NCBI GenBank assembly: GCA_019118245.1
Contig: DWZJ01000022.1
Coordinates: forward strand, 1 to 64,000
From: Candidatus Oscillibacter excrementigallinarum
GTDB lineage: Bacteria; Bacillota; Clostridia; Oscillospirales; Oscillospiraceae
Direction: 5' to 3'
DNA: 64,000 nt
Part shown: positions 26,205-35,861 of the stretch, piece by piece
Position numbering within the stretch: the first letter of the stretch is position 1
How the letters are laid out: each line of letters starts with the position of its first letter
Program-made: the position numbers and the translations under genes
Notes under the pieces: generated by a model
The model's input: the letters and a program-made list of their open reading frames with translations, nothing else
What the model was told of the DNA's origin: nothing
Databases searched by the model: none

Positions 26205-27512
26205 TCACTCCGCGCGTGCGGGAGGCGTGAGGGCGCTCCTGTGGAGGGCAGAGAGCAGTTCCCGCACCTGCTCCCGGGAGAGGCGGGGCGGCAGCGCACC
26301 GTATAGGCTCCGCTCTACATCGTCCACCAGGATGGCGTATCTGGCCTGCATGGGCGCATCCAGCGCGTCCCGGAGGGGACCCTCTGCCAGACGCTCCAGA
26401 TACTCCCGGGGGGTCTCCTGGCTCTGGCGGCGGCAGCGGCGGCGGGCGCCCCAGCGTTCCAGCTGCAGCAGAGCGGCACGGGGGGTTCCGGCATACCGCA
26501 GCAGAAAGGCCCTGACCCGCAGGCGCTGACCGAGCCGGGAGAGCAGGCCGCGGCGGTCCAGACGCTGCCGGACGAGCCCGTCGTCATCTTCCTCCGGCAA
26601 TCTGATGCGGCTGCGGCTGCGCCAGAGCCAGCGCGCCAGGACAGCTATTCCGGCCAGGACCAGCGCGGCCAGGAACAGGAGCAGCAGCCCTGCCACAAGC
26701 TGAGGGGCGATGGCGGGGCCGGAGACACTCTCTACAGGCAGAACGGCCTCACTGCCGCCTCCGGCGTCGGAGGACATTCCTGCGGACCCGGCGGAGCGGC
26801 CCTGGAAGAGGGACGTCAGGAACCGGAACACAGCGATCAGGGCACCCTGCAAAAAGCTGCCGATGGCCTGGAAGATGGGGATCAGCTCTCCCCTGGCGGC
26901 CAGCAGCAGGGCACAGGCGGCCACAGCCAGCGCGGCCAGGACCGCCGGGATCAGCAGGGCTGGAAGCCGTCCAAATGGAGAGCCGGCGCGGATAGTGTTC
27001 CGGCCGGAGGTGCGCATCCCCACCACCGCTAGCAGATCCAGCAGCAGCAGCGCCAGCAGCACCGGCACCCGGTCCAGCAGCTGTGGGGTGAAGGAGGCCA
27101 CGATCAGATAGAACAGCCCGTACAGGCCCATGTACTCCCCGGCACTGTGGAGGTGGAGGACCGTGACAGGCGTGACGCCCCAATGGTATCCCCGGCACAG
27201 GGGGAAGAGGTACAGGGGCGCCTGAATCACCAGAAGGGGCGGGTAGGTCAGGTCCAGCGTGCGGCTGAGCAGGGGGATCCAGACAGCGCAGAGCAGGGCG
27301 TTCAGCAGCAAAATCTGCCAAAAGCGGCGGGGCTTTCGAAGAAAGAGGGTGTTTCCCGCGGCCATCAGCCCGCCGGAGAACAGAAAACCAAACATGGAGA
27401 AGGGCGGCCGGCCGCACAGAAGCTGCCACAGAATGTCGGCCGTCAGGAAGACGATCAGCAGCTCAGTGGCCAGCGGCAGACACCTGAGGGCAGCGGTCTT
27501 TCCGTGTCTCAT
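26205..27512 (-). CDS. DUF4129 membrane protein of MoxR/DUF58 operon
   Basis: A 435-residue integral membrane protein. The N-terminal half has about six helices (16-35, 40-55, 65-85, 90-110, 125-180). Another hydrophobic pair flanks a loop (about 185-310). The cytosolic C terminus carries the DUF4129 signature TPREYLERLAEGPLRDALDAPMQARYAILVDDVERSLYG. In related operons this slot is a transglutaminase-like/DUF4129 protein; here the transglutaminase domain is absent. The ATG overlaps the DUF58 stop (ATGA). Role unknown, presumably with the MoxR chaperone. Confidence 0.78.
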   Translation of the reverse strand: MRHGKTAALRCLPLATELLIVFLTADILWQLLCGRPPFSMFGFLFSGGLMAAGNTLFLRKPRRFWQILLLNALLCAVWIPLLSRTLDLTYPPLLVIQAPLYLFPLCRGYHWGVTPVTVLHLHSAGEYMGLYGLFYLIVASFTPQLLDRVPVLLALLLLDLLAVVGMRTSGRNTIRAGSPFGRLPALLIPAVLAALAVAACALLLAARGELIPIFQAIGSFLQGALIAVFRFLTSLFQGRSAGSAGMSSDAGGGSEAVLPVESVSGPAIAPQLVAGLLLLFLAALVLAGIAVLARWLWRSRSRIRLPEEDDDGLVRQRLDRRGLLSRLGQRLRVRAFLLRYAGTPRAALLQLERWGARRRCRRQSQETPREYLERLAEGPLRDALDAPMQARYAILVDDVERSLYGALPPRLSREQVRELLSALHRSALTPPARAE

Positions 27513-28732
27513 AGGCCGCCTCCCGCCCGAAAGGCGTTCAGGTCCAGGACCTGCAGGAGGGGGTGAGACTGCGCTCCCCAGGCCAGCAGGGGGACGCGGT
27601 GCCGCTCCAGCAGCGCGCAGGTGCTGGGGTCCAGGCGGCGGACGTCCCCGCAGATCAGAAAGGCGCCGGAGAGGCTGCGGAGACGCGGCAGGATCTCGTC
27701 CGCCGTGATGGAGGCAGCGGTGTCCGCAGCGGCCAGCAGCATCAGGACCGCGGGCAGCTGCCGCCGGTCCCGGCAGACGGCGAACTGCTCCAGCCGCCCG
27801 GCTGGGCGGGAGATCAGCAGAGACACGGCAACCTCCTCTTCCGTCAGCTGTGCTGCCAGAGAGCCCAGGATTTCCAGGGCGGATTCAAAATTCTCCGGCG
27901 GCAGGCCCGCGAAGGAGGCACCGTCCAGCAGGAATACGGCCCGGCGGGGAGAGATTTTTTCGTAGATGTTCACCATGGCGCCCTGTCCCCGGGCCATCAG
28001 GCGGAAGTTCAGAGACCTGGCGTTGTCCCCCGGCTGGTAGGCGCGGACGTTCCGGATCACGGTCCGGTCGTCCTGAAAGCCACGGGCGCCGGCCTCCAGC
28101 TCCCAGCTGTTGCGCAGGAACCAGCGGGTGGACACGGGGACCAGCCGGGGAAACACCGCCAGCGTCACGGGCCTGGGCAGCGGGATTTCCTTCTCCCGGA
28201 CGCACAGGCACAGGCCGTCGCCGGAGAGCAGCCGGATTCGGTCAAAGGACAGCAGGCCCCGGTGCTCCGCCTGGAGGCGGCCGGTGTAGGACATCCGCTG
28301 ATGTCCCAGCAGGAAGGAGACGTTCTTTTCATAATAAGGCTTCTGCACGGGCCCCTCCGGCAGCTCCACGACCTCCCAGCGGTGCTCCGGCCGGAGGGCA
28401 CCGCCCAGCTCCAGGGGGAAGCGCACTGTCAGCCAGACCAGAGGCAGCCACTTGGGGTTGTCCAGCGTCACCCGCAGGGGACAGGACTCCCCGGGGAAGA
28501 CGCAGCTCCGCTCTGCCTGGAGGGCGGCGGTCACGCCGTCTAACACATAGCGGGCCCAGAGGCGGGCCGCGGCGGCCACGGCGGCGGCCGCCAGAGAGAA
28601 GATGGCGGCGGGCAGCCGCCCGCTCAGGCTGAAGCCCACCCCGCAGGCCGCCAGGGCCAGGATGGAGAGGCGTCCCGTGAACAGGCTGGACTCGGCGAAG
28701 TCCTCTGCGGCGGACTCAGGCGTTCTGACCAT
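27509..28732 (-). CDS. DUF58 domain protein
   Basis: A 407-residue DUF58 protein: two N-terminal helices (about 20-60), then a beta-rich domain and a C-terminal von Willebrand-like region with DRTVIRNVRAYQPGDNARSLNFRLMARG and AVFLLDGA. DUF58 partners of MoxR ATPases are thought to be clients or metal-ion-binding adaptors. The true start is the ATG at 28732 with GGGGAGGT 8 nt upstream, overlapping the MoxR stop; the ORF track extends into moxR. Confidence 0.86.
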   Translation of the reverse strand: MVRTPESAAEDFAESSLFTGRLSILALAACGVGFSLSGRLPAAIFSLAAAAVAAAARLWARYVLDGVTAALQAERSCVFPGESCPLRVTLDNPKWLPLVWLTVRFPLELGGALRPEHRWEVVELPEGPVQKPYYEKNVSFLLGHQRMSYTGRLQAEHRGLLSFDRIRLLSGDGLCLCVREKEIPLPRPVTLAVFPRLVPVSTRWFLRNSWELEAGARGFQDDRTVIRNVRAYQPGDNARSLNFRLMARGQGAMVNIYEKISPRRAVFLLDGASFAGLPPENFESALEILGSLAAQLTEEEVAVSLLISRPAGRLEQFAVCRDRRQLPAVLMLLAAADTAASITADEILPRLRSLSGAFLICGDVRRLDPSTCALLERHRVPLLAWGAQSHPLLQVLDLNAFRAGGGL

Positions 28733-29690
28733 GGGTAAGGACCTCCCCGGTCTCCCGGCAGGGCACCTGGGACAGCACGGCCTCCACCACGCTGGCCGCC
28801 TCCAGGCCGGAGAGCGCCGCCTGATGGGACAACAGCACCCGGTGGGGCAGGACATAGCGGGCCAGATACTTCACATCGTCCGGGGTGACATAGTCCCGGC
28901 CGGAGAGAGCGGCGTAGGCCTTGGAGGCCCGGAACAGGTCCCGGGACACCCGGGGGCTGGCGCCGCAGGCCAGCTCCGGCTGCTCCCGGGTGGCCTGGAC
29001 CAGCTCCACGATGTACGCTACCACCAGATCGGACAGGCGGACCTGCCGGATCTCCCGGGTGATCCGGTTGATCTCCTCCGGGGAGAGCAGGGGGCGGAGG
29101 TCCGCAAAGACGGCCCCATCTCCCATGGCCCGGAGCATGGCGGCCTCTTCCCTGGGGGAGGGGTAGCCCATGGAGAGCTTGAAGAGGAAGCGGTCCAACT
29201 GGGCGGCGGGCAGGGCGAAGGTGGTCTCCGTCTCCACCGGGTTTTGGGTAGCCAGGACCATGAAGGGCGGGGCCAGAGGATAAGTGACGCCGTCCACGGA
29301 CACCTGCCGCTCCTCCATGGCCTCCAGCAGGGCGGACTGGGTGCGGGGGATGGCCCGGTTGATCTCATCCGCCAGCAGGATGTTGGTCATGACGGGGCCG
29401 GGGGTGAAGATCATTTCCCCGGTCTTCTGGCTGTAAATGTTCATGCCCACGATGTCCGATGGCAGCAGGTCCGGGGTGAACTGCACCCGTACCATGCCGC
29501 AGCCCAGCACTGCAGAGAGGGCCTTTACCAGCGTGGTCTTGCCCACGCCGGGGATGTCGTCAATCAGCACGTGCCCGCCGGCGAACAGACTGGTGAGCAC
29601 CAGGCGGATCTGCTCACCTTTGCCGATGATGGCCTTGCCGCACTCCGCCTCGATCTGCTCCGCCAGATGGCGGAGCTCTGTGAAGTCCAT
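28716..29690 (-). CDS. MoxR-family AAA+ ATPase
   Basis: A 324-residue AAA+ chaperone-like ATPase. Walker A is DDIPGVGKTTLVKA, Walker B LLADEINRA, sensor 1 ATQNPVE, with a C-terminal lid (ASPRVSRDLFRASKAYAALSGRDYVTPDDVK). First gene of a three-gene operon with DUF58 and DUF4129 proteins. The ATG at 29690 is favoured over the upstream GTG because GGAGG lies 8 nt before it. MoxR proteins assist maturation of protein complexes, often at the cell envelope. Confidence 0.93.
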   Translation of the reverse strand: MDFTELRHLAEQIEAECGKAIIGKGEQIRLVLTSLFAGGHVLIDDIPGVGKTTLVKALSAVLGCGMVRVQFTPDLLPSDIVGMNIYSQKTGEMIFTPGPVMTNILLADEINRAIPRTQSALLEAMEERQVSVDGVTYPLAPPFMVLATQNPVETETTFALPAAQLDRFLFKLSMGYPSPREEAAMLRAMGDGAVFADLRPLLSPEEINRITREIRQVRLSDLVVAYIVELVQATREQPELACGASPRVSRDLFRASKAYAALSGRDYVTPDDVKYLARYVLPHRVLLSHQAALSGLEAASVVEAVLSQVPCRETGEVLTHGQNA

Positions 29691-29725
29691 AGTCACGCCT
29701 CCTCGGTTCCATAAAGTACCTCTCT

Positions 29726-29754
29726 ATTATATCTGACCCGAAAGCGGACCGCAA
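29726..29754 (-). promoter_or_regulatory. Promoter of moxR operon
   Basis: On the minus strand TTGCGG, a 17-bp spacer and perfect TATAAT, 35 bp before the moxR ATG. Confidence 0.78.
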
Positions 29755-29810
29755 GAGCGGATGCCCGCCCCGGGAAGGCCTGAAAAACTGCGGAAAAAGA
29801 GGGGATACGC

Positions 29811-29839
29811 TGGAAAAGCGGAAACGCCTGTGCTATGAT
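29811..29839 (+). promoter_or_regulatory. Promoter of phosphatase-LysM gene
   Basis: TGGAAA, a 17-bp spacer and TATGAT with a TGC extended -10, 51 bp before the start. Confidence 0.6.
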
Positions 29840-29890
29840 ACGAAGCAGAAGGTCCCGCAACAGGACCGATGAGATTTGGGAGGAATGCGT

Positions 29891-31312
29891 ATGAAAAAGA
29901 CCTTGTCTCTGCTGTTGTCCCTGGCGCTGATGCTCAGCCTGGCGCTGCCCGCATCCGCCGCAGAGACCGAGTATCCCGCCCTGGAGGGCGGGGTGACCGA
30001 GATCCAGAAGTACGGCAACATCGTTCTGGACATCGACCCGGCGGATCTGGAGGCGGGCGGCTACACCTATGGCGACCTGCTGACTGTCACGGTCAACGGC
30101 ACGGCGTATGAGATGCCTCTGTGCACCAACTACTCCGACGTGGACACCGGCGCCCTGGTGCTGCGGGACAGCGAGGGCGTTCTGATCGCCGCCATCAACA
30201 TGGGGGACTTTGCCACTACCAACGGCCTTGCCACCAAGGTCACCGCAGAGGACGGCTCCTATACCTGGGAGTTCCCGGAGGGGCAGTCCCTGGAGACCAT
30301 CACGGTCTCCATCTCCATGAAGGAGGCGGGCGGCTACTATGACCAGTATCTGATCCACCAGCTGACCCGTACCAATGAGCGGGCGGACTACGCCTCTGAC
30401 GCGGTGTTTGCCAACTTCCGCAACGTGGCGGTGGGAGACCTGGGTGAAAACGCCCTCTTCCGCAGCAGCAGCCCCGTGAACAACGAGCTGAACCGGGCTG
30501 CCTATGCCGACGATCTGGCGGAGGCCAGCGGCGTCCAGACCGTGATGAATCTGGCGGACTCCAGCGCCGCTATCGAGGGCTACATGGCCGCCGAGGGCTT
30601 TGACTCCCCCTACTATCAGTCCCTGTACGAGGCGAGCCAGGTCATTGCCCTGAATCTGGGCGTGGATTTCACCGCCGCGGACTTCAAAACCGGCCTGGCG
30701 GAGGGCCTGCGCTTCTTCGCGGAGAACGAGGGACCCTATCTGGTCCACTGCAACGAGGGCAAGGACCGGGCTGGCTTTGTCTCCGCCCTGCTGGAGTGCC
30801 TGATGGGCGCCACCTATGACGAGGTGGTGGCGGACTACATGACCACCTATGTGAACTACTACCACCTGGAAGAGGGCAGCGAGCAGTATGAGGCGGTGAA
30901 GAACAGCAACATCGTCTCCATCCTCGCCAACATCACCGGCGCCGCGGAGGGCGCGGACCTGACCACTGTGGACCTGGCCGCGGCGGCGGAGGACTATATG
31001 CTGGACGCCGGTCTGACCGCGGATGAGATTTCCGCCCTGAAGGCCAACCTGGCCCAGGACTACACGGCGGAGGTGGAGACCCCTGTGGAGGAACCCGCAG
31101 AGGAGACGCCGGAGGAGGAGACTCCGGCCGAGGAGCCCGCTTCCCAGGCCCGGACCTACACGGTGGAGGCGGGAGACTGCCTGTGGAACATCGCCTATGA
31201 GGTGTACGGCACCGGCACCCGCTGGACCGTGATCTACGAGGCAAACCGGGACACCATCCGCGACCCCGGCATGATCTACATCGGGCAGGTGCTGACCATC
31301 CCCGCCGCCTGA
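29891..31312 (+). CDS. Secreted tyrosine phosphatase with C-terminal LysM domain
   Basis: A 473-residue exported protein. The Sec signal peptide MKKTLSLLLSLALMLSLALPASA is cleaved before AETEY. The central region (about 170-340) is a Y_phosphatase3-type domain: NALFRSSSPVNNE, TVMNLADSS and the catalytic P-loop HCNEGKDRAGF. A Glu/Pro-rich linker (TPVEEPAEETPEEE) joins it to a LysM domain (about 424-472, YTVEAGDCLWNIAYEVYG) for peptidoglycan binding. It should be a cell-wall-anchored phosphatase acting outside the cell on phosphoprotein, phosphoinositide or small phosphate esters. The ATG at 29891 follows GGGAGG with proper spacing; two earlier in-frame starts crowd that site. Confidence 0.85.
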   Translation: MKKTLSLLLSLALMLSLALPASAAETEYPALEGGVTEIQKYGNIVLDIDPADLEAGGYTYGDLLTVTVNGTAYEMPLCTNYSDVDTGALVLRDSEGVLIAAINMGDFATTNGLATKVTAEDGSYTWEFPEGQSLETITVSISMKEAGGYYDQYLIHQLTRTNERADYASDAVFANFRNVAVGDLGENALFRSSSPVNNELNRAAYADDLAEASGVQTVMNLADSSAAIEGYMAAEGFDSPYYQSLYEASQVIALNLGVDFTAADFKTGLAEGLRFFAENEGPYLVHCNEGKDRAGFVSALLECLMGATYDEVVADYMTTYVNYYHLEEGSEQYEAVKNSNIVSILANITGAAEGADLTTVDLAAAAEDYMLDAGLTADEISALKANLAQDYTAEVETPVEEPAEETPEEETPAEEPASQARTYTVEAGDCLWNIAYEVYGTGTRWTVIYEANRDTIRDPGMIYIGQVLTIPAA

Positions 31313-31341
31313 CGGCACCGAAAGTTGCACAAATCGACAGA

Positions 31342-31371
31342 GCGCCCCCGGACTTTCCGGGGGTGCTTTTT
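31342..31371 (+). terminator. Terminator of phosphatase-LysM gene
   Basis: Arms GCGCCCCCGGA / TCCGGGGGTGC with a 3-nt loop, followed by TTTTT. Confidence 0.87.
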
Positions 31372-31405
31372 GCACCATTGACAAAGAACCGGAGGACGGC
31401 GGGAT

Positions 31406-31461
31406 TTTACACAGACTTTACATAGAATTGGTGTCGGATTTTACTTGGGGCTGTTTATACT
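31406..31461 (+). promoter_or_regulatory. Pho-box promoter of pst operon
   Basis: TTTACA (31406-31411) and TTTACA (31417-31422) are direct repeats 11 bp apart, with a third TTTACT at 31440. This matches the TT(A/C/T)A(C/T)A tandem PhoP boxes of Firmicutes. A -10 TATACT is at 31456-31461 without a good -35, as expected of an activator-dependent promoter. It would be controlled by the PhoP/PhoR pair at the operon end. Confidence 0.75.
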
Positions 31462-31510
31462 AAGACCGTCCCTTGAGCAACAGACATAGGAAAAAGGAGT
31501 AATCTTCAAC

Positions 31511-32398
31511 ATGAAAAAAGTATTTTCTCTCTTGCTGTCCCTGACCATGGTCATGGCTCTGCTGGCTGGCTGCGGCGGCGGAGACACCTCTTCTGACACC
31601 ACTGCCACGGACGATACCGCCGCCGGCGATACCACCCAGGAGGAGACCACCGCGCTGAGCGGCACCGTCGCCACCGACGGCTCCACCTCCATGGAGGAGG
31701 TCATCGGCGCCCTGGGCGAGCAGTTCATGGCTGACAACTCCGGCGTGACCGTTACCTACAACCCCACCGGCTCCGGCTCCGGCATCGAGGCCGTGTCCAA
31801 CGGCAGCTGCGACATCGGCCTGGCCTCCCGCGCTCTGACCGATGACGAGAAGGCGGGCGGCCTGACCGAGACCATCGTGGCCCTGGACGGCATCGCCGTG
31901 ATCGTCAACGCTGAGAACTCCGTCACCGACCTGTCCCTGGAGCAGATCGCCCAGATCTACACCGGCGCGGTCACCGACTGGTCTGAGCTCGGCAGCGACG
32001 CTGGCGCCATCGCCGTGATCGGCCGTGAGTCCGGCTCCGGCACCCGGGACGGCTTCGAGTCCATCACCGGCACTGAGGACCAGTGCGTGCTGGCCCAGGA
32101 GCTGAGCTCCACCGGCGCCGTCATCGAGGCGGTCCGCACCACCCCCGGCGCCATCGGCTACGCCTCCCTCTCCGCTGTGCAGGATCAGGAGGGCATCACC
32201 GTTCTGACGGTCGGCGGCGTGGCTCCCTCTGAGGCCACGGTTCTGGACGGCAGCTATGCCATTCAGCGTCCCTTCGTGTTCGCCACCCGCACCGACGAGG
32301 CCCTGTCCGAGGCTGCCCAGGCCTTTTTCGACTTCGCCACCTCCACCGCCGCCAACGATCTGATCGCCAACGCCGGTGCCGTGCCCGTGGCCCAGTAA
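31511..32398 (+). CDS. pstS: Phosphate ABC transporter substrate-binding lipoprotein
   Basis: A 295-residue PstS: lipoprotein signal with lipobox LLAGC, an acidic Thr-rich linker, then the phosphate-binding fold with GSTSMEEVIGALGEQFM, YNPTGSGSGIEAVSNGSCDIGLASR and GRESGSGTRDGFESI. It captures inorganic phosphate at the outer membrane face of the cell and hands it to PstCA. First gene of the Pho operon; AAAGGAGTAATC precedes the ATG. Confidence 0.96.
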   Translation: MKKVFSLLLSLTMVMALLAGCGGGDTSSDTTATDDTAAGDTTQEETTALSGTVATDGSTSMEEVIGALGEQFMADNSGVTVTYNPTGSGSGIEAVSNGSCDIGLASRALTDDEKAGGLTETIVALDGIAVIVNAENSVTDLSLEQIAQIYTGAVTDWSELGSDAGAIAVIGRESGSGTRDGFESITGTEDQCVLAQELSSTGAVIEAVRTTPGAIGYASLSAVQDQEGITVLTVGGVAPSEATVLDGSYAIQRPFVFATRTDEALSEAAQAFFDFATSTAANDLIANAGAVPVAQ

Positions 32399-32515
32399 GA
32401 CAACGCTTGTTTTGCCACCTTCATATTGCGGTCAGCCGCCGTGCCCAGACATGGGGCGGCGGCCGTTCCGCTGAAATCGGGACGGGCGCCCCGTCCGGAA
32501 ACAAAGGAGAACCTT

Positions 32516-33475
32516 ATGGAACATGAAATCGTGGGGCAAGCCGTTGAGGCCGCTGTGGACGGCGCGCTGGCAGGCGCCGTCGGCAAGAAAAAAGAGCCCA
32601 TGACTGGGAAAAAGACACTGAAGGCCATGGAGCAGGTGATGAACGCCATCTTCTTCGTCTGCGGCATGGTGGCGGTGGCCTTTGTGCTCCTCATCAGCAT
32701 CTACCTCATCATCTCCGGCCTGCCGGCCATCATTGAGATCGGGCCCATCAACTTCCTGTTCGGCACCCGCTGGTACGCCTCCACCGGGGACTTCGGCATC
32801 CTGGCCATCATCCTCACCTCCTTCGCGGGCACAGCGGGCGCCATCCTCATCGGTGTGCCCATCGGGCTGCTGACGGCCGTCTTTCTCTCCAAGGTGGCGC
32901 CGCCCAGGTTCGCCGCCGTGGTCCACGCGGCGGTGGAGCTGCTGGCGGGCATCCCTTCAGTGGTGTATGGCCTGGTGGGCATGATCCTGCTGGTGCCTGC
33001 CATCCGGGTGGCCTTTGACCTGCCCTCCGGCGCAACGCTCCTGGCGGCCATCATCGTGCTGGCCGTGATGATCCTGCCCTCCATCATCTCCGTCTCGGAG
33101 ACGGCGCTCCACGCCGTGCCCCGGGAGTATGAGGAGGCATCCCTGGCCCTGGGAGCCACCCACATCGAGACGGTGTTTCGGGTCAGCGTGCCCGCCGCCC
33201 GCAGCGGCATCGCCACCGCCATCGTGCTGGGCATCGGCCGGGCCATCGGCGAGGCCATGGCCATCATCATGGTGGCCGGCAACGTGGCCAATATGCCGGG
33301 CCTGCTGACGCCGGTGCGGTTTTTGACCACCGCCATCGCCTCGGAGATGTCCTACGCCTCCGTGGGCTCTCTCCACCGCAATGCCCTGTTCTCCATCGGC
33401 CTGGTGCTGTTCCTCTTCATCATGCTGATCAATGTGTTCCTCAATGTCTTCATCAAACGGAAAAAGGAGGACTGA
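32516..33475 (+). CDS. pstC: Phosphate ABC transporter permease PstC
   Basis: A 319-residue permease with a cytosolic N terminus of about 45 residues and six helices. The EAA loop contains YEEASLALGATHIETVFRVSVPAARSGI. The ATG at 32516 follows AAGGAGAACC; the ORF-track extension is unsupported. It pairs with PstA six bases downstream. Confidence 0.95.
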   Translation: MEHEIVGQAVEAAVDGALAGAVGKKKEPMTGKKTLKAMEQVMNAIFFVCGMVAVAFVLLISIYLIISGLPAIIEIGPINFLFGTRWYASTGDFGILAIILTSFAGTAGAILIGVPIGLLTAVFLSKVAPPRFAAVVHAAVELLAGIPSVVYGLVGMILLVPAIRVAFDLPSGATLLAAIIVLAVMILPSIISVSETALHAVPREYEEASLALGATHIETVFRVSVPAARSGIATAIVLGIGRAIGEAMAIIMVAGNVANMPGLLTPVRFLTTAIASEMSYASVGSLHRNALFSIGLVLFLFIMLINVFLNVFIKRKKED

Positions 33476-33480
33476 CCGCC

Positions 33481-34338
33481 ATGGGATCCCATACCCTGTC
33501 TCCCCGGCGCCGGCTGTATGACAAGGGCCTGCGGGCGCTGCTGTACTTCTGCGGCTTCCTCACCTGCGCCCTGCTGGTGCTGATCATCGGCTATATCTTC
33601 TACCGGGGCATCCCCTTCATCAGCTGGGAGCTGCTGTCCACCCAGTCCAGCTATATCAACGATACCATCGGCATCCTGCCCAATATCCTAAACACCCTCT
33701 ATATCATCCTGCTGTCCATGGTGATCGTGCTGCCCCTGGGGGTGGGCGCCGCCATCTACCTGACGGAGTATGCCACCAACCGGCGTCTGGTGGCCGTCAT
33801 CGAGTTCGCCACCGAAACTCTGACCGGCATCCCCTCCATCATCTTCGGCCTGGTGGGTATGCTGTTCTTCATCCAGATGATGGGCCTGAAGACCGGCGTG
33901 CTGGCCGGCGGCCTGACCCTGGTGGTGATGATCCTGCCCACCATCGTCCGCACCACCCAGGAGAGCCTGAAGACCGTGCCGGACTCCTACCGGGAGGGCG
34001 CCCTGGCTCTGGGCGCCGGCAAGTGGCACATGGTCCGCACCGTGGTGCTGCCCAACGCGGTGGACGGCATCGTCACCGGCTGCATCCTGGCGGTGGGCCG
34101 CATCGTGGGCGAGAGCGCGGCACTGCTGTACACCGCCGGCTTCGGCCTGGTGCTCAACGACTTCGTCACCGCGCTGGAGTCCTCCTCCGCCACGCTGACC
34201 GTGGCCCTGTATGTCTATGCCAGCGAGCGGGGCGAGACCGACGTCGCCTTTGCCATCGCCACCATCCTCATGCTGCTGACCCTGGTGATCAACCTGTCTG
34301 CCAACCTGGTGGGCCGGAAACTGAAGAAAAATAAGTAG
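33481..34338 (+). CDS. pstA: Phosphate ABC transporter permease PstA
   Basis: A 285-residue permease with six helices. Typical blocks are [38 protein letters not shown] and [31 protein letters not shown] (EAA loop). AAAGGAGGA from the end of pstC serves as its ribosome binding site. Confidence 0.96.
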   Translation: MGSHTLSPRRRLYDKGLRALLYFCGFLTCALLVLIIGYIFYRGIPFISWELLSTQSSYINDTIGILPNILNTLYIILLSMVIVLPLGVGAAIYLTEYATNRRLVAVIEFATETLTGIPSIIFGLVGMLFFIQMMGLKTGVLAGGLTLVVMILPTIVRTTQESLKTVPDSYREGALALGAGKWHMVRTVVLPNAVDGIVTGCILAVGRIVGESAALLYTAGFGLVLNDFVTALESSSATLTVALYVYASERGETDVAFAIATILMLLTLVINLSANLVGRKLKKNK

Positions 34339-34349
34339 GAGAGAGATCC

Positions 34350-35105
34350 ATGTCCACTATCCTTGAAGTGAAAGACCTGAACCTGTGGTACGGGGCCCAT
34401 CACGCCCTCCACAGCGTCAATATCGACATTCCCGAGCATGAGATCACCGCCCTGATCGGGCCCTCCGGCTGCGGCAAGTCCACCTTTTTGAAGACGCTGA
34501 ACCGGATGAACGACCTGGTGCCGGGCATCCGCATTGAGGGCGAGGTGAACTACGCCGGGGAGAACATCTATGCCCCCAGCGTGGACACCACTTGGCTGCG
34601 CAAGCAGATCGGCATGGTGTTCCAGAAGGCCAATCCCTTCCCCATGAGCATCTATGACAACGTGGCCTACGGCCCCCGGACCCACGGCATCCGCTCCCGG
34701 GCCAAGCTGGACGAGATCGTGGAGAACTCCCTCCGCGCCGCCGCCATCTGGGACGAGGTGAAGGACCGGCTGAAGAAGAGCGCCCTGGGCCTCTCCGGCG
34801 GACAGCAGCAGCGGCTGTGCATCGCCCGGGCCCTTGCGGTGGAGCCGGAGATCCTGCTGATGGACGAGTCCACCAGCGCTCTGGACCCCATCTCCACCTC
34901 CAAGATCGAAGACCTTGCAGTGGAGCTGAAAAGCAAGTATACTGTGATCATGGTGACCCACAATATGCAGCAGGCCGCCCGTGTTTCCGACAACACCGCG
35001 TTCTTCCTGCTGGGGGACCTGGTGGAGTTCGGCAAGACGGAGACGCTGTTCTCCACACCCACGGACAAGCGCACCGAAGATTACATTACCGGCCGGTTCG
35101 GCTAA
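34350..35105 (+). CDS. pstB: Phosphate ABC transporter ATP-binding protein
   Basis: A 251-residue ABC ATPase: Walker [21 protein letters not shown], signature [19 protein letters not shown], Walker [15 protein letters not shown]-loop MVTHNMQQA. The NRMNDLVPG block is PstB-specific. Energises phosphate import through PstCA. Confidence 0.97.
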   Translation: MSTILEVKDLNLWYGAHHALHSVNIDIPEHEITALIGPSGCGKSTFLKTLNRMNDLVPGIRIEGEVNYAGENIYAPSVDTTWLRKQIGMVFQKANPFPMSIYDNVAYGPRTHGIRSRAKLDEIVENSLRAAAIWDEVKDRLKKSALGLSGGQQQRLCIARALAVEPEILLMDESTSALDPISTSKIEDLAVELKSKYTVIMVTHNMQQAARVSDNTAFFLLGDLVEFGKTETLFSTPTDKRTEDYITGRFG

Positions 35106-35117
35106 GGAGGACGCAAG

Positions 35118-35765
35118 GTGAGAAACAAGTTTGGAGAGCAGCTGGAGAAGCTGCACGTGGAAATGATCCAGATGGGCGCCCTGTGTGAGGACGCCATCTC
35201 CGCCGCGGCAAAGGCCCTGATGAACGGGGACGAGGACCTGGCTCAGGCCGCCCAGGAGGCGGAGCGGGAGATCGACCAGAAGGAGCGGGAGGTGGAGAAT
35301 CTCTGCCTGAAGCTGCTGCTGCAGCAGCAGCCCGTGGCCAAGGACCTGCGGGAGATCTCCTCTGCCCTGAAGATGATCTCCGATCTGGAGCGCATCGGCG
35401 ACCAGGCGGCGGACATCGCGGAGCTGACCCGCTTCGTGCGCATCCCCGAGGGCCCCGGCCGCCAGCGGATCCAGGAGATGGCGAACGCCGTCATCCGCAT
35501 GGTGACCGACAGCGTGGACTCCTTCGTGAAGCGGGATCTGGACCTGGCCCGGGAGGTCTGCCGGGAGGACGATCAGGTGGACGAGCTGTTCAACCAGGTG
35601 AAGAAGGAGCTGATCGGGCTGATCGCCGCGGAAGCCGACTCCGGTGAGCTGTGGCTGGACCTGATCATGGTGGCCAAGTATCTGGAGCGCATCGGCGACC
35701 ATGCCACCAATGTGGCGGAGTGGGTGGAGTACTCCATTACGGGCACCCATCCCTCCAACAACTGA
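35118..35765 (+). CDS. phoU: Phosphate signalling regulator PhoU
   Basis: A 215-residue all-helical protein with two PhoU repeats (about 10-95, 110-205), each with metal-ligating DLERIGDQAADIAE or YLERIGDHATNVAE motifs. PhoU couples transporter state to PhoR kinase activity. GTG start with AAGGAGGACGC upstream. Confidence 0.96.
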   Translation: MRNKFGEQLEKLHVEMIQMGALCEDAISAAAKALMNGDEDLAQAAQEAEREIDQKEREVENLCLKLLLQQQPVAKDLREISSALKMISDLERIGDQAADIAELTRFVRIPEGPGRQRIQEMANAVIRMVTDSVDSFVKRDLDLAREVCREDDQVDELFNQVKKELIGLIAAEADSGELWLDLIMVAKYLERIGDHATNVAEWVEYSITGTHPSNN

Positions 35766-35861
35766 GGCAGAACGCCTGCCGCCGACAGCACCGCCGCTCC
35801 GCGGCGGTCGCATCCTATCCGGCGCCGTGGCACCGGCACGTTTTGGAAGGAGAGGATCGCC

